NCBI GenBank assembly: GCA_041687495.1
Contig: JAWLBR010000020.1
Coordinates: 1 to 38,283, forward strand
Source of the DNA: JAWLBR01 sp041687495
Lineage (GTDB): Bacteria > Bacillota > Limnochordia > DTU087 > JAAYGB01
DNA: 38,283 bases
Direction: 5' to 3'
A program made the translations under genes and the position numbers. The notes beneath the pieces are model-generated. The model was given only the letters and a program-made list of their open reading frames with translations. It ran no database searches and was not told the origin of the DNA. Below are positions 30,794-38,283 of the stretch, one piece after another (the first letter of the stretch is position 1; each line of letters starts with the position of its first letter).

Positions 30794-32651
30794 CACGCTT
30801 TCCTCGGGTTTCAAGATAGACTAGAAGTACAGAAAGATCGCCAGGTGATACACCACTAATCCGCCCCGCTTGCCCCATCGAACGGGGCCGAACTGTCGAC
30901 AGCTTCTCCACCGCTTCCCGGGACAGACCAGGGATTACCCCGTAGTTCAACTCTTCAGGAATCATCTTTTCTTCCATTCGGTGAAACCGTTCTACTTGCG
31001 CCCGCTGCTTAGCTATGTAGCCCTCATACTTTACTGTAATCTCCACTGCTTGAGCAACCCTCGGCTGCAACGCCTCTTGACGTGGTGCCAGATGAACAAT
31101 ATCTCCGTATGACAACTCCGGACGTTTCAGGAGATCGTATGCACTCATGGGTTCCGAGAGCGATGACGAATTCTTCTCAGCAAGAAATGCGTTCACCTCT
31201 TCACTGGGATGCACACTGCTTTCTTTCAGGCGGGCAATCTCCGCCTGCGCCTGCTCCATCTTTTCAGCCAGCATATCTGTCCGCGCATCGGATGCTAATC
31301 CAATCTCGCTCCCCATGGGTGTTAGTCTCTCGTCAGCATTGTCCATGCGCAACAGTAGCCGATGCTCAGCAAGACCTGTTAGCATCCGATACGGTTCATT
31401 GGTACCCTTGACCACCAGATCGTCAATTAGCACCCCTATGTAGCCATCGGCGCGACCGAGAATGACTGGCTCCTCGCCTTTCACCTTTCTGGCAGCATTA
31501 ATTCCTGCCATGAGGCCTTGGCATGCCGCCTCCTCATAACCCGAAGTCCCATTGAATTGACCGGCTGTAAATACACCCGGTAAACTCCTCAACTCCAATG
31601 TTGAACCAAATTGACCCGATGCCAAACAGTCGTATTCAATGGCATATCCGTAGCGCATTACCTCGACTTGCTCCAATCCAGGTATAGTACGAAGAAACTC
31701 GGTCTGCACCACCGGTGGCAAGCTATTAGAGAGGCCACTAAGATACACTTCTGTAGTGTCGTTCCCCTCAGGCTCGACAAAGACAGGATGCCCCGCCCGA
31801 TCTGGGAACATCACTATCTTGGATTCGATGGATGGGCAGTATCGCGGACCAACTCCACAAATTGCGCCGGAGTACATAGCTGAACGGTGCAAGTTTGCCT
31901 TGATGATCTCGTGGGTCTCAGCCGTTGTGTAGGTCAGCCAACACTCCACCTGGTCCCTTTCTGCCATCACCGGTAGGAAGGAGAATCCGTGACTGACCTC
32001 GTGACCGGGATGGATCTGCATCTTGCCGTAGTCTATTGAACGTCCGTTGACCCGAGGTGGAGTACCCGTCTTAAAACGAACCAGCTCTACACCTAAACTG
32101 CGCAACGCTTCGGGCAACCTATGAGAGGCAATCTGGCTGCCGGGTCCCGAATCCATCGTCACGTCGCCCATGAAGATCCTGCTCGCCAAGTACACTCCAG
32201 TGGCAACTACGATGGTCTTTCCCAGGTATTCTTCCCGCTCTGCCGTGCGAACCACGAACTCCTGTCCCCGCGGATCAATCTCTTCGACCAGCCCTTGCTG
32301 CAAAAATAGGTTCTCCTCGGTCTCCAAGACCTGCTTCATCTGCAAGGAGTACAGCTTGCGATCTACCTGCGCCCGCAAGGCCTGAACTGCTGGGCCCTTT
32401 TTGGTGTTCAGCATCCGCATCTGCATATACGTCTGATCCGTGGTGATACCCATCTGACCACCTAAGGCATCGATCTCCCTCACCAACGTCGCCTTGGCGG
32501 GTCCGCCAACCGAGGGATTGCAGGGCATCAGAGCAACGTTATCGATGTTTAGGGTTAGAACTAACGTTCTACACCCCAGACGGGCCGATGCCAACCCCGC
32601 CTCACAGCCTGCATGTCCAGCCCCCACTACTATGACATCATACTTCTCCAT
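30771..32651 (-). CDS. Second MnmG (GidA) paralogue
   Basis: 626-residue FAD protein homologous over its full length to MnmG, which with MnmE adds a (carboxymethyl)aminomethyl group to U34 of certain tRNAs. FAD motif VVGAGHAGCEAG lies at about 8-19; Cys44 in PCNPSVGG and Cys272 in RYCPSIESK match the two conserved cysteines. KTGTPPR (194-200) is intact, but the otherwise invariant TSRAEYR reads TGLAEHR (425-431) and the GTFLRG motif reads GVYLAS (about 152-157). GQFNGTSGYEEAACQG and the C-terminal SGVSPGDLSVLLVYL are typical. ATG at 32651 has GGGAGGTG upstream, 27 bases after the stop of the first mnmG. It is more divergent than its neighbour, so its exact function is open. Confidence 0.9.
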   Translation of the reverse strand: MEKYDVIVVGAGHAGCEAGLASARLGCRTLVLTLNIDNVALMPCNPSVGGPAKATLVREIDALGGQMGITTDQTYMQMRMLNTKKGPAVQALRAQVDRKLYSLQMKQVLETEENLFLQQGLVEEIDPRGQEFVVRTAEREEYLGKTIVVATGVYLASRIFMGDVTMDSGPGSQIASHRLPEALRSLGVELVRFKTGTPPRVNGRSIDYGKMQIHPGHEVSHGFSFLPVMAERDQVECWLTYTTAETHEIIKANLHRSAMYSGAICGVGPRYCPSIESKIVMFPDRAGHPVFVEPEGNDTTEVYLSGLSNSLPPVVQTEFLRTIPGLEQVEVMRYGYAIEYDCLASGQFGSTLELRSLPGVFTAGQFNGTSGYEEAACQGLMAGINAARKVKGEEPVILGRADGYIGVLIDDLVVKGTNEPYRMLTGLAEHRLLLRMDNADERLTPMGSEIGLASDARTDMLAEKMEQAQAEIARLKESSVHPSEEVNAFLAEKNSSSLSEPMSAYDLLKRPELSYGDIVHLAPRQEALQPRVAQAVEITVKYEGYIAKQRAQVERFHRMEEKMIPEELNYGVIPGLSREAVEKLSTVRPRSMGQAGRISGVSPGDLSVLLVYLETRGKRDGGRNGD

Positions 32652-32678
32652 TACTGTTCACCTCCCGTGCCAGGCGCT

Positions 32679-34556
32679 TCACTCCGTTCGTCCACCATCC
32701 GCTACACTCCTAATATACACCGCTAAGACAGAGACATCGGCAGGTGAGACACCAGCCAGCCGCGCAGCTTGGCCAACGGAAAGTGGACGAACTGCTTTCA
32801 ACCTCTCTCGGGCCTCGGTGCGCAAGCCGGGAACCAGCGAGTAGTCAACGTCATTGGGGATCTTCAAATCTTCCAGTCCCCGAAACTGCTCGACTTGGCG
32901 CTGCTGCCTCTCAATATACGCAGCAAACTTCACCTCGATCTCGACAACCTCTGTTACGTGCTCGCTCAATTCCGGTATTGATGGGACCAGCCGCTTTAGG
33001 TCTACATATTTTATCTCAGGACGCTGTAAGATCTCAGCCGCGGTAACCGGCTTGGCTAAATCACCGCTTCCCAGCTCGGTAAGTATCTCCCGCACCCTTG
33101 CTGAGGGGGTGATCTGTGTTTCTCCTAACAGAGCAACAGTTCTGCTCACCAGTTCCTTCTTCTCTGTAAATTTGGTATACCTCGTATCACTGATCAAACC
33201 TAACTCTCTCCCGAGATCTGTCAATCTCATATCTGCGTTATCTATCCTCAGCATCAAGCGGTACTCAGCTCTCGAGGTCATCATGCGATAGGGCTCGGTC
33301 ACACCTTTGGTCACTAAGTCGTCAATCATGACCCCGATGTAGGCCTGAGACCGATCCAAGATCAGCGGCTCCAAATTGCGGCACAGTCTGGCTGCGTTTA
33401 TCCCGGCTATCAACCCCTGCGCAGCAGCCTCTTCGTAGCCAGAAGAACCGTTGATCTGCCCGGCTGTAAATAGCCCCTTGACCTTCCTGTTCTCTAAGCT
33501 TGGGGTGAGTAGCGATGGATCGATATAGTCATACTCAACCGCATAGCCAGGCCGCATCAGCTCGGCATTCTCCATACCTGGCAGAGAACGGATAATCTTG
33601 ATTTGCACATCCTCTGGCATCGCCGTCGTCATGCCCAGAACATAAAGTTCCTTTGTGTACATCCCTTCCGGCTCTAGAAAAACCATGTGCCGCTCTTGGT
33701 CGGGGAACTTGAGCACCTTACGATCGATTGATGGGCAAAAACGAGGACCCTTCCCGGTGACCGAACCTGTTTCAATGGGGGAGCGGTGTAAATTCTCCTT
33801 GATCACCTCAATGGTGCGGCTGTTTGTATGGGTGTACCAACAGGGAAGCTGGTCACTCAAATACTCACAAGTCTCGTATGAAAAGGCCAGCCGTCGACAG
33901 CTGCCCGGCTGCTCAATCAACTGAGAAAAGTCCACTGTCCGTGCATCGATCCGCGGTGGTGTTGCGGTCTGAAAGCGTCTGAGCGCAAAACCCAGCTGCT
34001 CCAACGACTCCGATAACTCAGCCGCAGCCGGTTCTCCTTGTCTACCACCGTCATAGCGAATATCACCGATAACGATCTTACCCCTCAGGAACGTTCCTGT
34101 CGTCAAAATCAGAGTTTGGCCGCGATAAGATACTCCCGACTTAGTCCGAACTCCCTGCACCGTGCCACCCTCAACCAGCAACTCCGTCACTAGTGCTTGC
34201 TTTAGAGACAGGTGCGGCTCGGTCTCAAGGGTGTAAATCATCTCCCTTTGGTACCGCTTCTTGTCGGCTTGAGCCCGCAGTGCGCGAACCGCTGGACCCC
34301 GACTTTGATTCAGCTCCCGAATATTAAGGTAAGACCGATCAATAGTCCGCCCCATCTGACCACCCAAGGCATCTATCTCCCGAACCAAATGGCTCTTCGC
34401 CGCCGGCCCACCAATGGCTGGATTACATGACATCTGGGCAATGGTATCAAGATGCATGGTCAACAGTAGAGTCTCGCATCCCATTCTGGCGGACGCAAGG
34501 GCGGCTTCACAGCCGGCGTGTCCGCCCCCAACCACAATTACGTCGTACCGATCCAT
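32679..34556 (-). CDS. mnmG: MnmG (GidA) tRNA U34 modification FAD protein
   Basis: Partner of MnmE in forming cmnm5U34/cmnm5s2U34. 625 residues from ATG 34556 (MDRYDVIVVGGG), with GGGGG upstream; the frame extends to 34607 inside mnmE. The FAD motif GGGHAGCEAAL, Cys44 (SCNPAIGG), Cys274 (RFCPSIDRK), TSRAEYR (427-433) and GQINGSSGYEEAAAQG are canonical. Two departures are visible. The usual RFKTGTPPR reads RFQTATPPR (Lys to Gln196, Gly to Ala198), and the usual GGPAKGHLV reads GGPAAKSHLV, with one extra residue near 53. It lies 13 bases after mnmE and 27 before the second paralogue, so all three are co-transcribed. Confidence 0.93.
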   Translation of the reverse strand: MDRYDVIVVGGGHAGCEAALASARMGCETLLLTMHLDTIAQMSCNPAIGGPAAKSHLVREIDALGGQMGRTIDRSYLNIRELNQSRGPAVRALRAQADKKRYQREMIYTLETEPHLSLKQALVTELLVEGGTVQGVRTKSGVSYRGQTLILTTGTFLRGKIVIGDIRYDGGRQGEPAAAELSESLEQLGFALRRFQTATPPRIDARTVDFSQLIEQPGSCRRLAFSYETCEYLSDQLPCWYTHTNSRTIEVIKENLHRSPIETGSVTGKGPRFCPSIDRKVLKFPDQERHMVFLEPEGMYTKELYVLGMTTAMPEDVQIKIIRSLPGMENAELMRPGYAVEYDYIDPSLLTPSLENRKVKGLFTAGQINGSSGYEEAAAQGLIAGINAARLCRNLEPLILDRSQAYIGVMIDDLVTKGVTEPYRMMTSRAEYRLMLRIDNADMRLTDLGRELGLISDTRYTKFTEKKELVSRTVALLGETQITPSARVREILTELGSGDLAKPVTAAEILQRPEIKYVDLKRLVPSIPELSEHVTEVVEIEVKFAAYIERQQRQVEQFRGLEDLKIPNDVDYSLVPGLRTEARERLKAVRPLSVGQAARLAGVSPADVSVLAVYIRSVADGGRTE

Positions 34557-34569
34557 GTAGTTACCCCCG

Positions 34570-35943
34570 CTATTTGCCAATACAGAACCGCTCAAAGATC
34601 CGATCAATAACGTCCTCTTTTACCGTTTCCCCGGTAATCTCGCCTAAGTGATCCGCTGCCTGCTGTAGGTCAATCGACGCAAGGTCATAGGGCAGATCGC
34701 TGGCAATCACCCTCAAAGCATCATCCAAGGAGGAAATCGCCGCACCTACTGCTCGGCGATGCCGCTCCCTGGTGAGAACGACTTCGTCACCGGTGGCCAA
34801 GGTGCCACTCAAGCCAATGAGCTGCCAAAGCTGTTCCTCCATCTCGTCCAAGTTCGTCCCCTCGCTGGCCGATACGGTAATCCACTTTGCCTGAGGCAAG
34901 AGATGATTTAGGTCAGACTCCCGTACAACCAGATCTCGGTCTGCCTTGTTCACAATCCCAAGCACCCTGTGCGTCTTCACCAGCTGGGCAATCTCCCGAT
35001 CCTCCTGCTCCAGTTCCATCGAGCCATCGATGACAAACAGAACCACGTCGGCCTCTGCAATGGACTCTTTCGCCCGTGCCACACCAAGCCGTTCCACGAG
35101 ATCATCAGTATGCCTAATTCCTGCTGTGTCGACAATCCGCAGGGGAATACCCCGCAAGTTCATCGTCTCCTCAATCAGGTCTCGCGTCGTGCCCGGGATT
35201 TCCGTCACTAGGGCACGGTTTTCCCGTAGCAGCCGATTCAGTAGACTCGACTTACCCACATTAGGCCGCCCAACAATGGCCGCAGCAACACCCTCCCTGA
35301 GGATGCGACCTGCATCCGCTGTCGCCAGTACATTGCCCAGCTGGCGGCGAACCTCGTCGATTCCCTCCACCAGCTCCTGCTCATCCAAAACGTCAATGTC
35401 CTCATCGGGATAATCCACCGCTGCTTCTATGTGAGCAATGGCATCGATCAGCCGGCTCCGAGCAGGCCTAATCCTATCTGACATACGGCCAGTTAGCTGC
35501 GATACGGCTGTCTTCCTACCCAGTTCCGTCCTGGCCCGAATAATGTCAATGACTGCCTCCGCCTGACTAAGATCTAACCGACCATTGAGGAACGCCCTCT
35601 TGGTAAACTCACCTGGCTCGGCCAAACGGGCACCACTTTCCAGCACCAAATCCAGTACCCGGCGCACAGCTGCCACACCGCCATGACAGTTGATCTCTAC
35701 AACATCTTCCGCCGTATAGGAGTGAGGTTTGCGAAAAACAGACACCAACACCTCATCAATAATCTCCCCACCTGCGGCAATCTCACCGTATACAATCCGC
35801 CCAGCCGCAATCTCACCTAAAGGCCGGCGTCCACGATAAACGCGATCTGCAATTGCAATCGCCTCGGCACCACTAATCCGAACTATGGCTATACCGCCTT
35901 CACCCAAGGCTGTGCTAATGGCAGCAATCGTATCCTCAACCAA
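34570..35943 (-). CDS. mnmE: tRNA modification GTPase MnmE (TrmE)
   Basis: Dimeric GTPase working with MnmG on tRNA wobble U34. About 457 residues. TTG at 35943, with AAAGGTGG 8 bases upstream, gives the family-typical start (VEDTIAAISTALGEGGIAIVRISG, in which the first codon is read Met); the frame runs 4 codons further to GTG 35955. Domains: N-terminal folate-binding (about 1-118), helical domain interrupted by the G domain (GRPNVGKSSLL, DTAGIRHT, NKAD), and the C-terminal FCIGK tail with the catalytic Cys. Gap of 13 bases to mnmG. It is preceded by a terminator after jag, so it may have its own promoter near 35950-36010. Confidence 0.97.
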   Translation of the reverse strand: MVEDTIAAISTALGEGGIAIVRISGAEAIAIADRVYRGRRPLGEIAAGRIVYGEIAAGGEIIDEVLVSVFRKPHSYTAEDVVEINCHGGVAAVRRVLDLVLESGARLAEPGEFTKRAFLNGRLDLSQAEAVIDIIRARTELGRKTAVSQLTGRMSDRIRPARSRLIDAIAHIEAAVDYPDEDIDVLDEQELVEGIDEVRRQLGNVLATADAGRILREGVAAAIVGRPNVGKSSLLNRLLRENRALVTEIPGTTRDLIEETMNLRGIPLRIVDTAGIRHTDDLVERLGVARAKESIAEADVVLFVIDGSMELEQEDREIAQLVKTHRVLGIVNKADRDLVVRESDLNHLLPQAKWITVSASEGTNLDEMEEQLWQLIGLSGTLATGDEVVLTRERHRRAVGAAISSLDDALRVIASDLPYDLASIDLQQAADHLGEITGETVKEDVIDRIFERFCIGK

Positions 35944-36011
35944 TGGGCAAACCACCTTTCGTTCTGCCTCTCATCAATAATCTACCCCCATGCCGGGAGG
36001 ATATCAACACA

Positions 36012-36046
36012 TAAAAAAAGACGTGCCGCTGAACATGACACGTCGA
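36012..36046 (-). terminator. Terminator between jag and mnmE
   Basis: On the minus strand GACGTG (36039-36044) and CACGTC (36020-36025) form a 6-bp stem followed by TTTTTTT (36013-36019). It lies 35 bases after the jag stop and splits the origin-side cluster into two units, or attenuates read-through. Confidence 0.75.
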
Positions 36047-36081
36047 AATTAGGCCGAACGATAAACACTATCGGATGAAAT

Positions 36082-36714
36082 CTATCTACCCCGCTTAGCT
36101 GTAACCACAACTCTGCGGTAAGGCTCGTTACCCTCGCTATGAGTGGCAACTCGAGACTCATTTTGCAGGGCCATATGGATAATCCGTCTCTCATGGGGAC
36201 CCATCGGCTCTAGTACTGTGCGCCTGCCAGTCTTCTTAACTTTGTCTCCGACTTTACGTGCCAAACGCCGTAGAGTCTCCGATCTTCGGTCACGATACCC
36301 CTCAGCATCAAGCAAAATTCGATTCCAGTCGCCGTCCTTGTTCGCATACAGACTCACTAAGTACTGGAGTGAGTCCAGCGTTGCACCACGGCGACCAATG
36401 ACTAAGCCCATATTAGGGCCATTCATCTCTAACTCGATAGTGTCATCCTTTACCGCAACATCGACAGTAGCGGTCACGTCCATCCTTGCCAACAGCTGAA
36501 GGAGAAACTCTTTGGCTCTTTCAGCCTTCTCAGCAACTAGATCCCGCAGGGTAACCCGCACCTTTGCATCTCGAGCACCGAGAAGACCCAGAAACCCCTT
36601 ACTTCCCTCTTCCAAGACGTCTATCGTGACTTGCTCTCTAGTGGCTTCTAATTGGCTTAAGGCATCAGCCACAGCATCGTCAATGTTTTTCGCCGATACC
36701 TCGACGGTCTTCAT
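36082..36714 (-). CDS. jag: RNA-binding protein Jag/KhpB (EloR)
   Basis: 210-residue RNA-binding protein of the KhpA/KhpB pair; in streptococci it affects elongation of the wall and division. Jag-N domain at about 1-50 (KTVEVSAKNIDDAVADAL, GSKGFLGLLG), KH domain at about 75-145 with the GRRG loop in LVIGRRGATLDSLQYLV, and R3H domain at about 150-208 (LEPMGPHERRIIHMALQ, RRVVVTAKR). ATG at 36714 has GAGG upstream. It begins one base after the yidC stop (TAA-C-ATG), so translation is coupled. Confidence 0.96.
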   Translation of the reverse strand: MKTVEVSAKNIDDAVADALSQLEATREQVTIDVLEEGSKGFLGLLGARDAKVRVTLRDLVAEKAERAKEFLLQLLARMDVTATVDVAVKDDTIELEMNGPNMGLVIGRRGATLDSLQYLVSLYANKDGDWNRILLDAEGYRDRRSETLRRLARKVGDKVKKTGRRTVLEPMGPHERRIIHMALQNESRVATHSEGNEPYRRVVVTAKRGR

Positions 36715-36715
36715 G

Positions 36716-37336
36716 TTAAGCTTTTCCTCCCTCTTGGGCAGCAGACATATGTCGCATCAGTACGTACTGCTGGACAATAGAAAACAGGTTACTCACTACC
36801 CAGTACAAGACGAGCCCAGCCGGGAAATTCAAACTAATGTACCCGATAAAAACGGGCATGATCATCATCATGGCTTTCTGTGACTGGTCGGTACCGGTCG
36901 CAATCATCTGCAAATAAGTGGTGGCTCCCGATAGAATGGGTAAGATATAATAGGGATCAGGAGATGACAGACTGGTCAACCACAGAAATCCACTGGTGAA
37001 CTCATAGTCTCGCAAAACAGCGAACAAAGCCCAAAGTACTGGCAGTTGCAGTAATACCGGCAAGCACCCACCCATGGGATTGACTTTGTTCTCCTTGTAC
37101 AAATCCATTACTTTCTGTTGGTATTCCTGGGGTTTATCCTTGTACTTCTCCTTCAGTTCAGCCATCTTTGGCTGCAGTTCCTTCATTTTGGCCATCGACT
37201 TGGTTTGGCCCACAGTCAACGGTACTAAAACCGCTCGAATCGCAATTGTCACCAAAATAATAGCTATCCCATAGCTATTGGTCAGACCGTAAAACGTGTC
37301 CATTAACCACTTAAAACCTGACTCCAATGCGGCCAC
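36716..37336 (-). CDS. yidC: YidC/Oxa1-family membrane protein insertase
   Basis: Inserts membrane proteins with or after Sec. 206 residues, the short Gram-positive form with five predicted helices. The N-terminal lipoprotein signal of SpoIIIJ/YqjG is absent; the first segment is MDTFYGLTNSYGIAIILVTIAIRAVLVP, with the conserved groove Arg in IAIRAVLVPLT. GCLPVLLQLPVLWALFAVL, a PDPYYILPILSG loop and FPAGLVLYWVVSNLFSIVQQ are canonical. GTG at 37336 has GGGGGC upstream. It lies 29 bases after yidD and one base before jag. Confidence 0.94.
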   Translation of the reverse strand: MAALESGFKWLMDTFYGLTNSYGIAIILVTIAIRAVLVPLTVGQTKSMAKMKELQPKMAELKEKYKDKPQEYQQKVMDLYKENKVNPMGGCLPVLLQLPVLWALFAVLRDYEFTSGFLWLTSLSSPDPYYILPILSGATTYLQMIATGTDQSQKAMMMIMPVFIGYISLNFPAGLVLYWVVSNLFSIVQQYVLMRHMSAAQEGGKA

Positions 37337-37365
37337 AAATCTGCCCCCGATCTCGCTGTAGTGGT

Positions 37366-37593
37366 TTACTTAACAGGATCGTACCCCCCAGGATGAAAAG
37401 GGTGACACTTAAGTACCCGCCGGATAGTCATCCAAGAACCCCGGAGCGCGCCATACTTAGTCACGGCTTGCAGTGCATAAGCCGAACACGTTGGGTAAAA
37501 CCGACATGAGTTAGGCTTCAAGGGCGAAAGAAAGCGGCGATATATCTGCAGGGCAAATACAAGAAACCACTTCACAAACAGCCACTCCCTCAT
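37366..37593 (-). CDS. yidD: Membrane protein insertion efficiency factor YidD
   Basis: 75-residue protein that aids YidC-dependent insertion. The family signature YRRFLSPLKPNSCRFYPTCSAYALQAV (about 18-44) and HPFHPGGYDPV near the C-terminus are intact, including the two Cys of SCRFYPTCS. An N-terminal amphipathic or membrane-associated segment (WLFVKWFLVFALQIY) precedes it. The ATG overlaps the rnpA stop (ATGA), indicating coupled translation. Confidence 0.97.
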   Translation of the reverse strand: MREWLFVKWFLVFALQIYRRFLSPLKPNSCRFYPTCSAYALQAVTKYGALRGSWMTIRRVLKCHPFHPGGYDPVK

Positions 37594-37937
37594 TCCGCAG
37601 GCACCTGTTTATGCAAACGGACAAACAGGTCGTCAAGAACGCTGCCAAGGCTCTGAAATGAAGCATCTTTGGCTGTAGTCCGCGCCGAGATTACGACATC
37701 AATTCCATTTGGAATAACTTCTCGGCGCACCCGAATCAGTTCCCGCAAACGCCGCTTTACTCTATTGCGGACCACAGCCTTACCGAGCTTACGGCTGACG
37801 GAAAAACCTACCCTGGTGTGCCCTTCGTTGTTAGGCACCCAGTGCAGCACAAACATTTTCGATTTAAGGACCCGACCATTGCCGTAAACTTTGCGGAAGT
37901 CCTGAGGCCGGCGCAATCGGTCTACCAAGTATGCCAA
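37590..37937 (-). CDS. rnpA: Ribonuclease P protein component
   Basis: Protein subunit of RNase P, which matures tRNA 5' ends with the RNA subunit (not in this window). 115 residues from TTG at 37937, chosen because GGAGG lies 9 bases upstream and the length fits the family; the frame extends to 37973. The motif RVGFSVSRKLGKAVVRNRVKRRLREL is the signature RNR box and central cleft. It lies between rpmH and yidD as usual. Confidence 0.96.
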   Translation of the reverse strand: MAYLVDRLRRPQDFRKVYGNGRVLKSKMFVLHWVPNNEGHTRVGFSVSRKLGKAVVRNRVKRRLRELIRVRREVIPNGIDVVISARTTAKDASFQSLGSVLDDLFVRLHKQVPAE

Positions 37938-38034
37938 TATCCTAAGCCTCCGAAAACGTATCGCCCATGCCAATCAAGTTCCTAGTTAACTCGCCGCTTT
38001 GCCCCGATTCCTCTCCGGCAGAAGATCAAGATGC

Positions 38035-38169
38035 TTACGCAGACAGTACTTTGCGGCCCCTGGCTCTGCGCCGCCGCAACACGGTGCGCCCAGCCTTGCT
38101 GCTCATCCGAGAGCGAAAACCATGCACTTTCTTCCGATGTCGCCGGTTAGGTTGATATGTTCTCTTCAA
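38035..38169 (-). CDS. rpmH: 50S ribosomal protein L34
   Basis: 44-residue, highly basic large-subunit protein. Reading from TTG at 38169 gives MKRTYQPNRRHRKKVHGFRS and then RMSSKAGRTVLRRRRARGRK, a textbook L34. GGGAGGTGG lies 6 bases upstream. It is the first gene of the origin-side operon rpmH-rnpA-yidD-yidC-jag and is driven by the promoter at 38230-38258. In related genomes dnaA lies divergently just beyond, which here would be outside the window. Confidence 0.97.
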   Translation of the reverse strand: MKRTYQPNRRHRKKVHGFRSRMSSKAGRTVLRRRRARGRKVLSA

Positions 38170-38229
38170 CGATTCCACCTCCCGAAGGTTAACAACTCTA
38201 GTGTACAAATACACCAGAATACCAGCTAG

Positions 38230-38258
38230 ATTATATTATGGCTGGTGATGCGTGTCAA
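38230..38258 (-). promoter_or_regulatory. Consensus sigma-A promoter of the rpmH operon
   Basis: On the minus strand TTGACA (38253-38258), a 17-base spacer and TATAAT (38230-38235): a perfect match in both boxes and spacing. The predicted start near 38222 leaves a leader of about 50 bases before rpmH. Such a strong promoter fits a ribosomal-protein operon. Confidence 0.92.
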
Positions 38259-38283
38259 GGACACAAAGCCCACAGCGGGCGGA

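Noticed and set aside
30915..30932. Second Noc-like site CTTCCCGGGACAG
   Set aside because: Only about 10 of 14 bases match the Noc consensus, within what chance allows.

Overview
The window reads as the chromosome of a spore-forming member of the Bacillota (Clostridia or Limnochordia-like; the exact lineage cannot be fixed from sequence reading alone). The reasons are the rpmH-rnpA-yidD-yidC-jag-mnmE-mnmG-rsmG-noc-parA-parB order typical of the origin-proximal region of this phylum, a Noc-type ParB paralogue, a LonC-type sporulation-linked protease, a YyaC homologue, a DUF951 protein, a VanW/G5 protein and a YybS-like (DUF2232) membrane protein. Base composition is moderately GC-rich, and GTG and TTG starts are common, usually behind strong GGAGG-type ribosome sites. 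I see no insertion sequence, prophage, CRISPR array, tRNA or rRNA.

Layout from left to right. 1-974: 5' part of ddl (minus strand, cut by the window edge). 1319-2308: two plus-strand genes of unknown function, ended by a bidirectional terminator. 2391-8376: minus-strand genes, read right to left: rpsF-ssb-rpsR with its own promoter and terminator, then a MazG-like gene, a DUF2232 gene, rplI, lonC and aroE. 8697-11615: plus-strand OmpR-type two-component system followed by a small membrane protein and a Skp/OmpH-like exported protein. 11669-12999: ychF and a DUF951 gene (minus). 13174-14076: exported parvulin-type prolyl isomerase (plus). 14192-19770: minus-strand ferredoxin-gcvT-gcvH-gcvPA-gcvPB-pheA cluster (glycine cleavage system plus prephenate dehydratase). 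20177-23407: VanW/G5, TPR and YkvI-like genes (minus). 23549-24187: yyaC (plus). 24206-25620: bactofilin and M23 peptidase (minus).

25621-27290 is a gene-free stretch of about 1.67 kb carrying three 16-bp parS-type palindromes (two perfect, one with a single changed end base). It lies directly downstream of the minus-strand parB-parA-noc genes whose products should act on it. Next come rsmG, two tandem mnmG paralogues, mnmE, jag, yidC, yidD, rnpA and rpmH. The last is driven by a near-ideal sigma-A promoter (TTGACA, 17 bp, TATAAT) at the right edge. dnaA and oriC are expected just beyond the right end.

The most interesting item is the pair of consecutive, full-length but divergent MnmG proteins next to a single MnmE. 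Each keeps both conserved cysteines, yet each has lost a different otherwise conserved motif. Other points worth checking are an Asn-to-Lys change at a metal-ligand position of Ddl at the window edge, a strong candidate Noc-binding site inside the histidine kinase gene, a structured gene-free stretch before the ferredoxin-gcv cluster, a terminator embedded in the end of a convergent gene, and a long unknown conserved-looking protein at 1547-2308.
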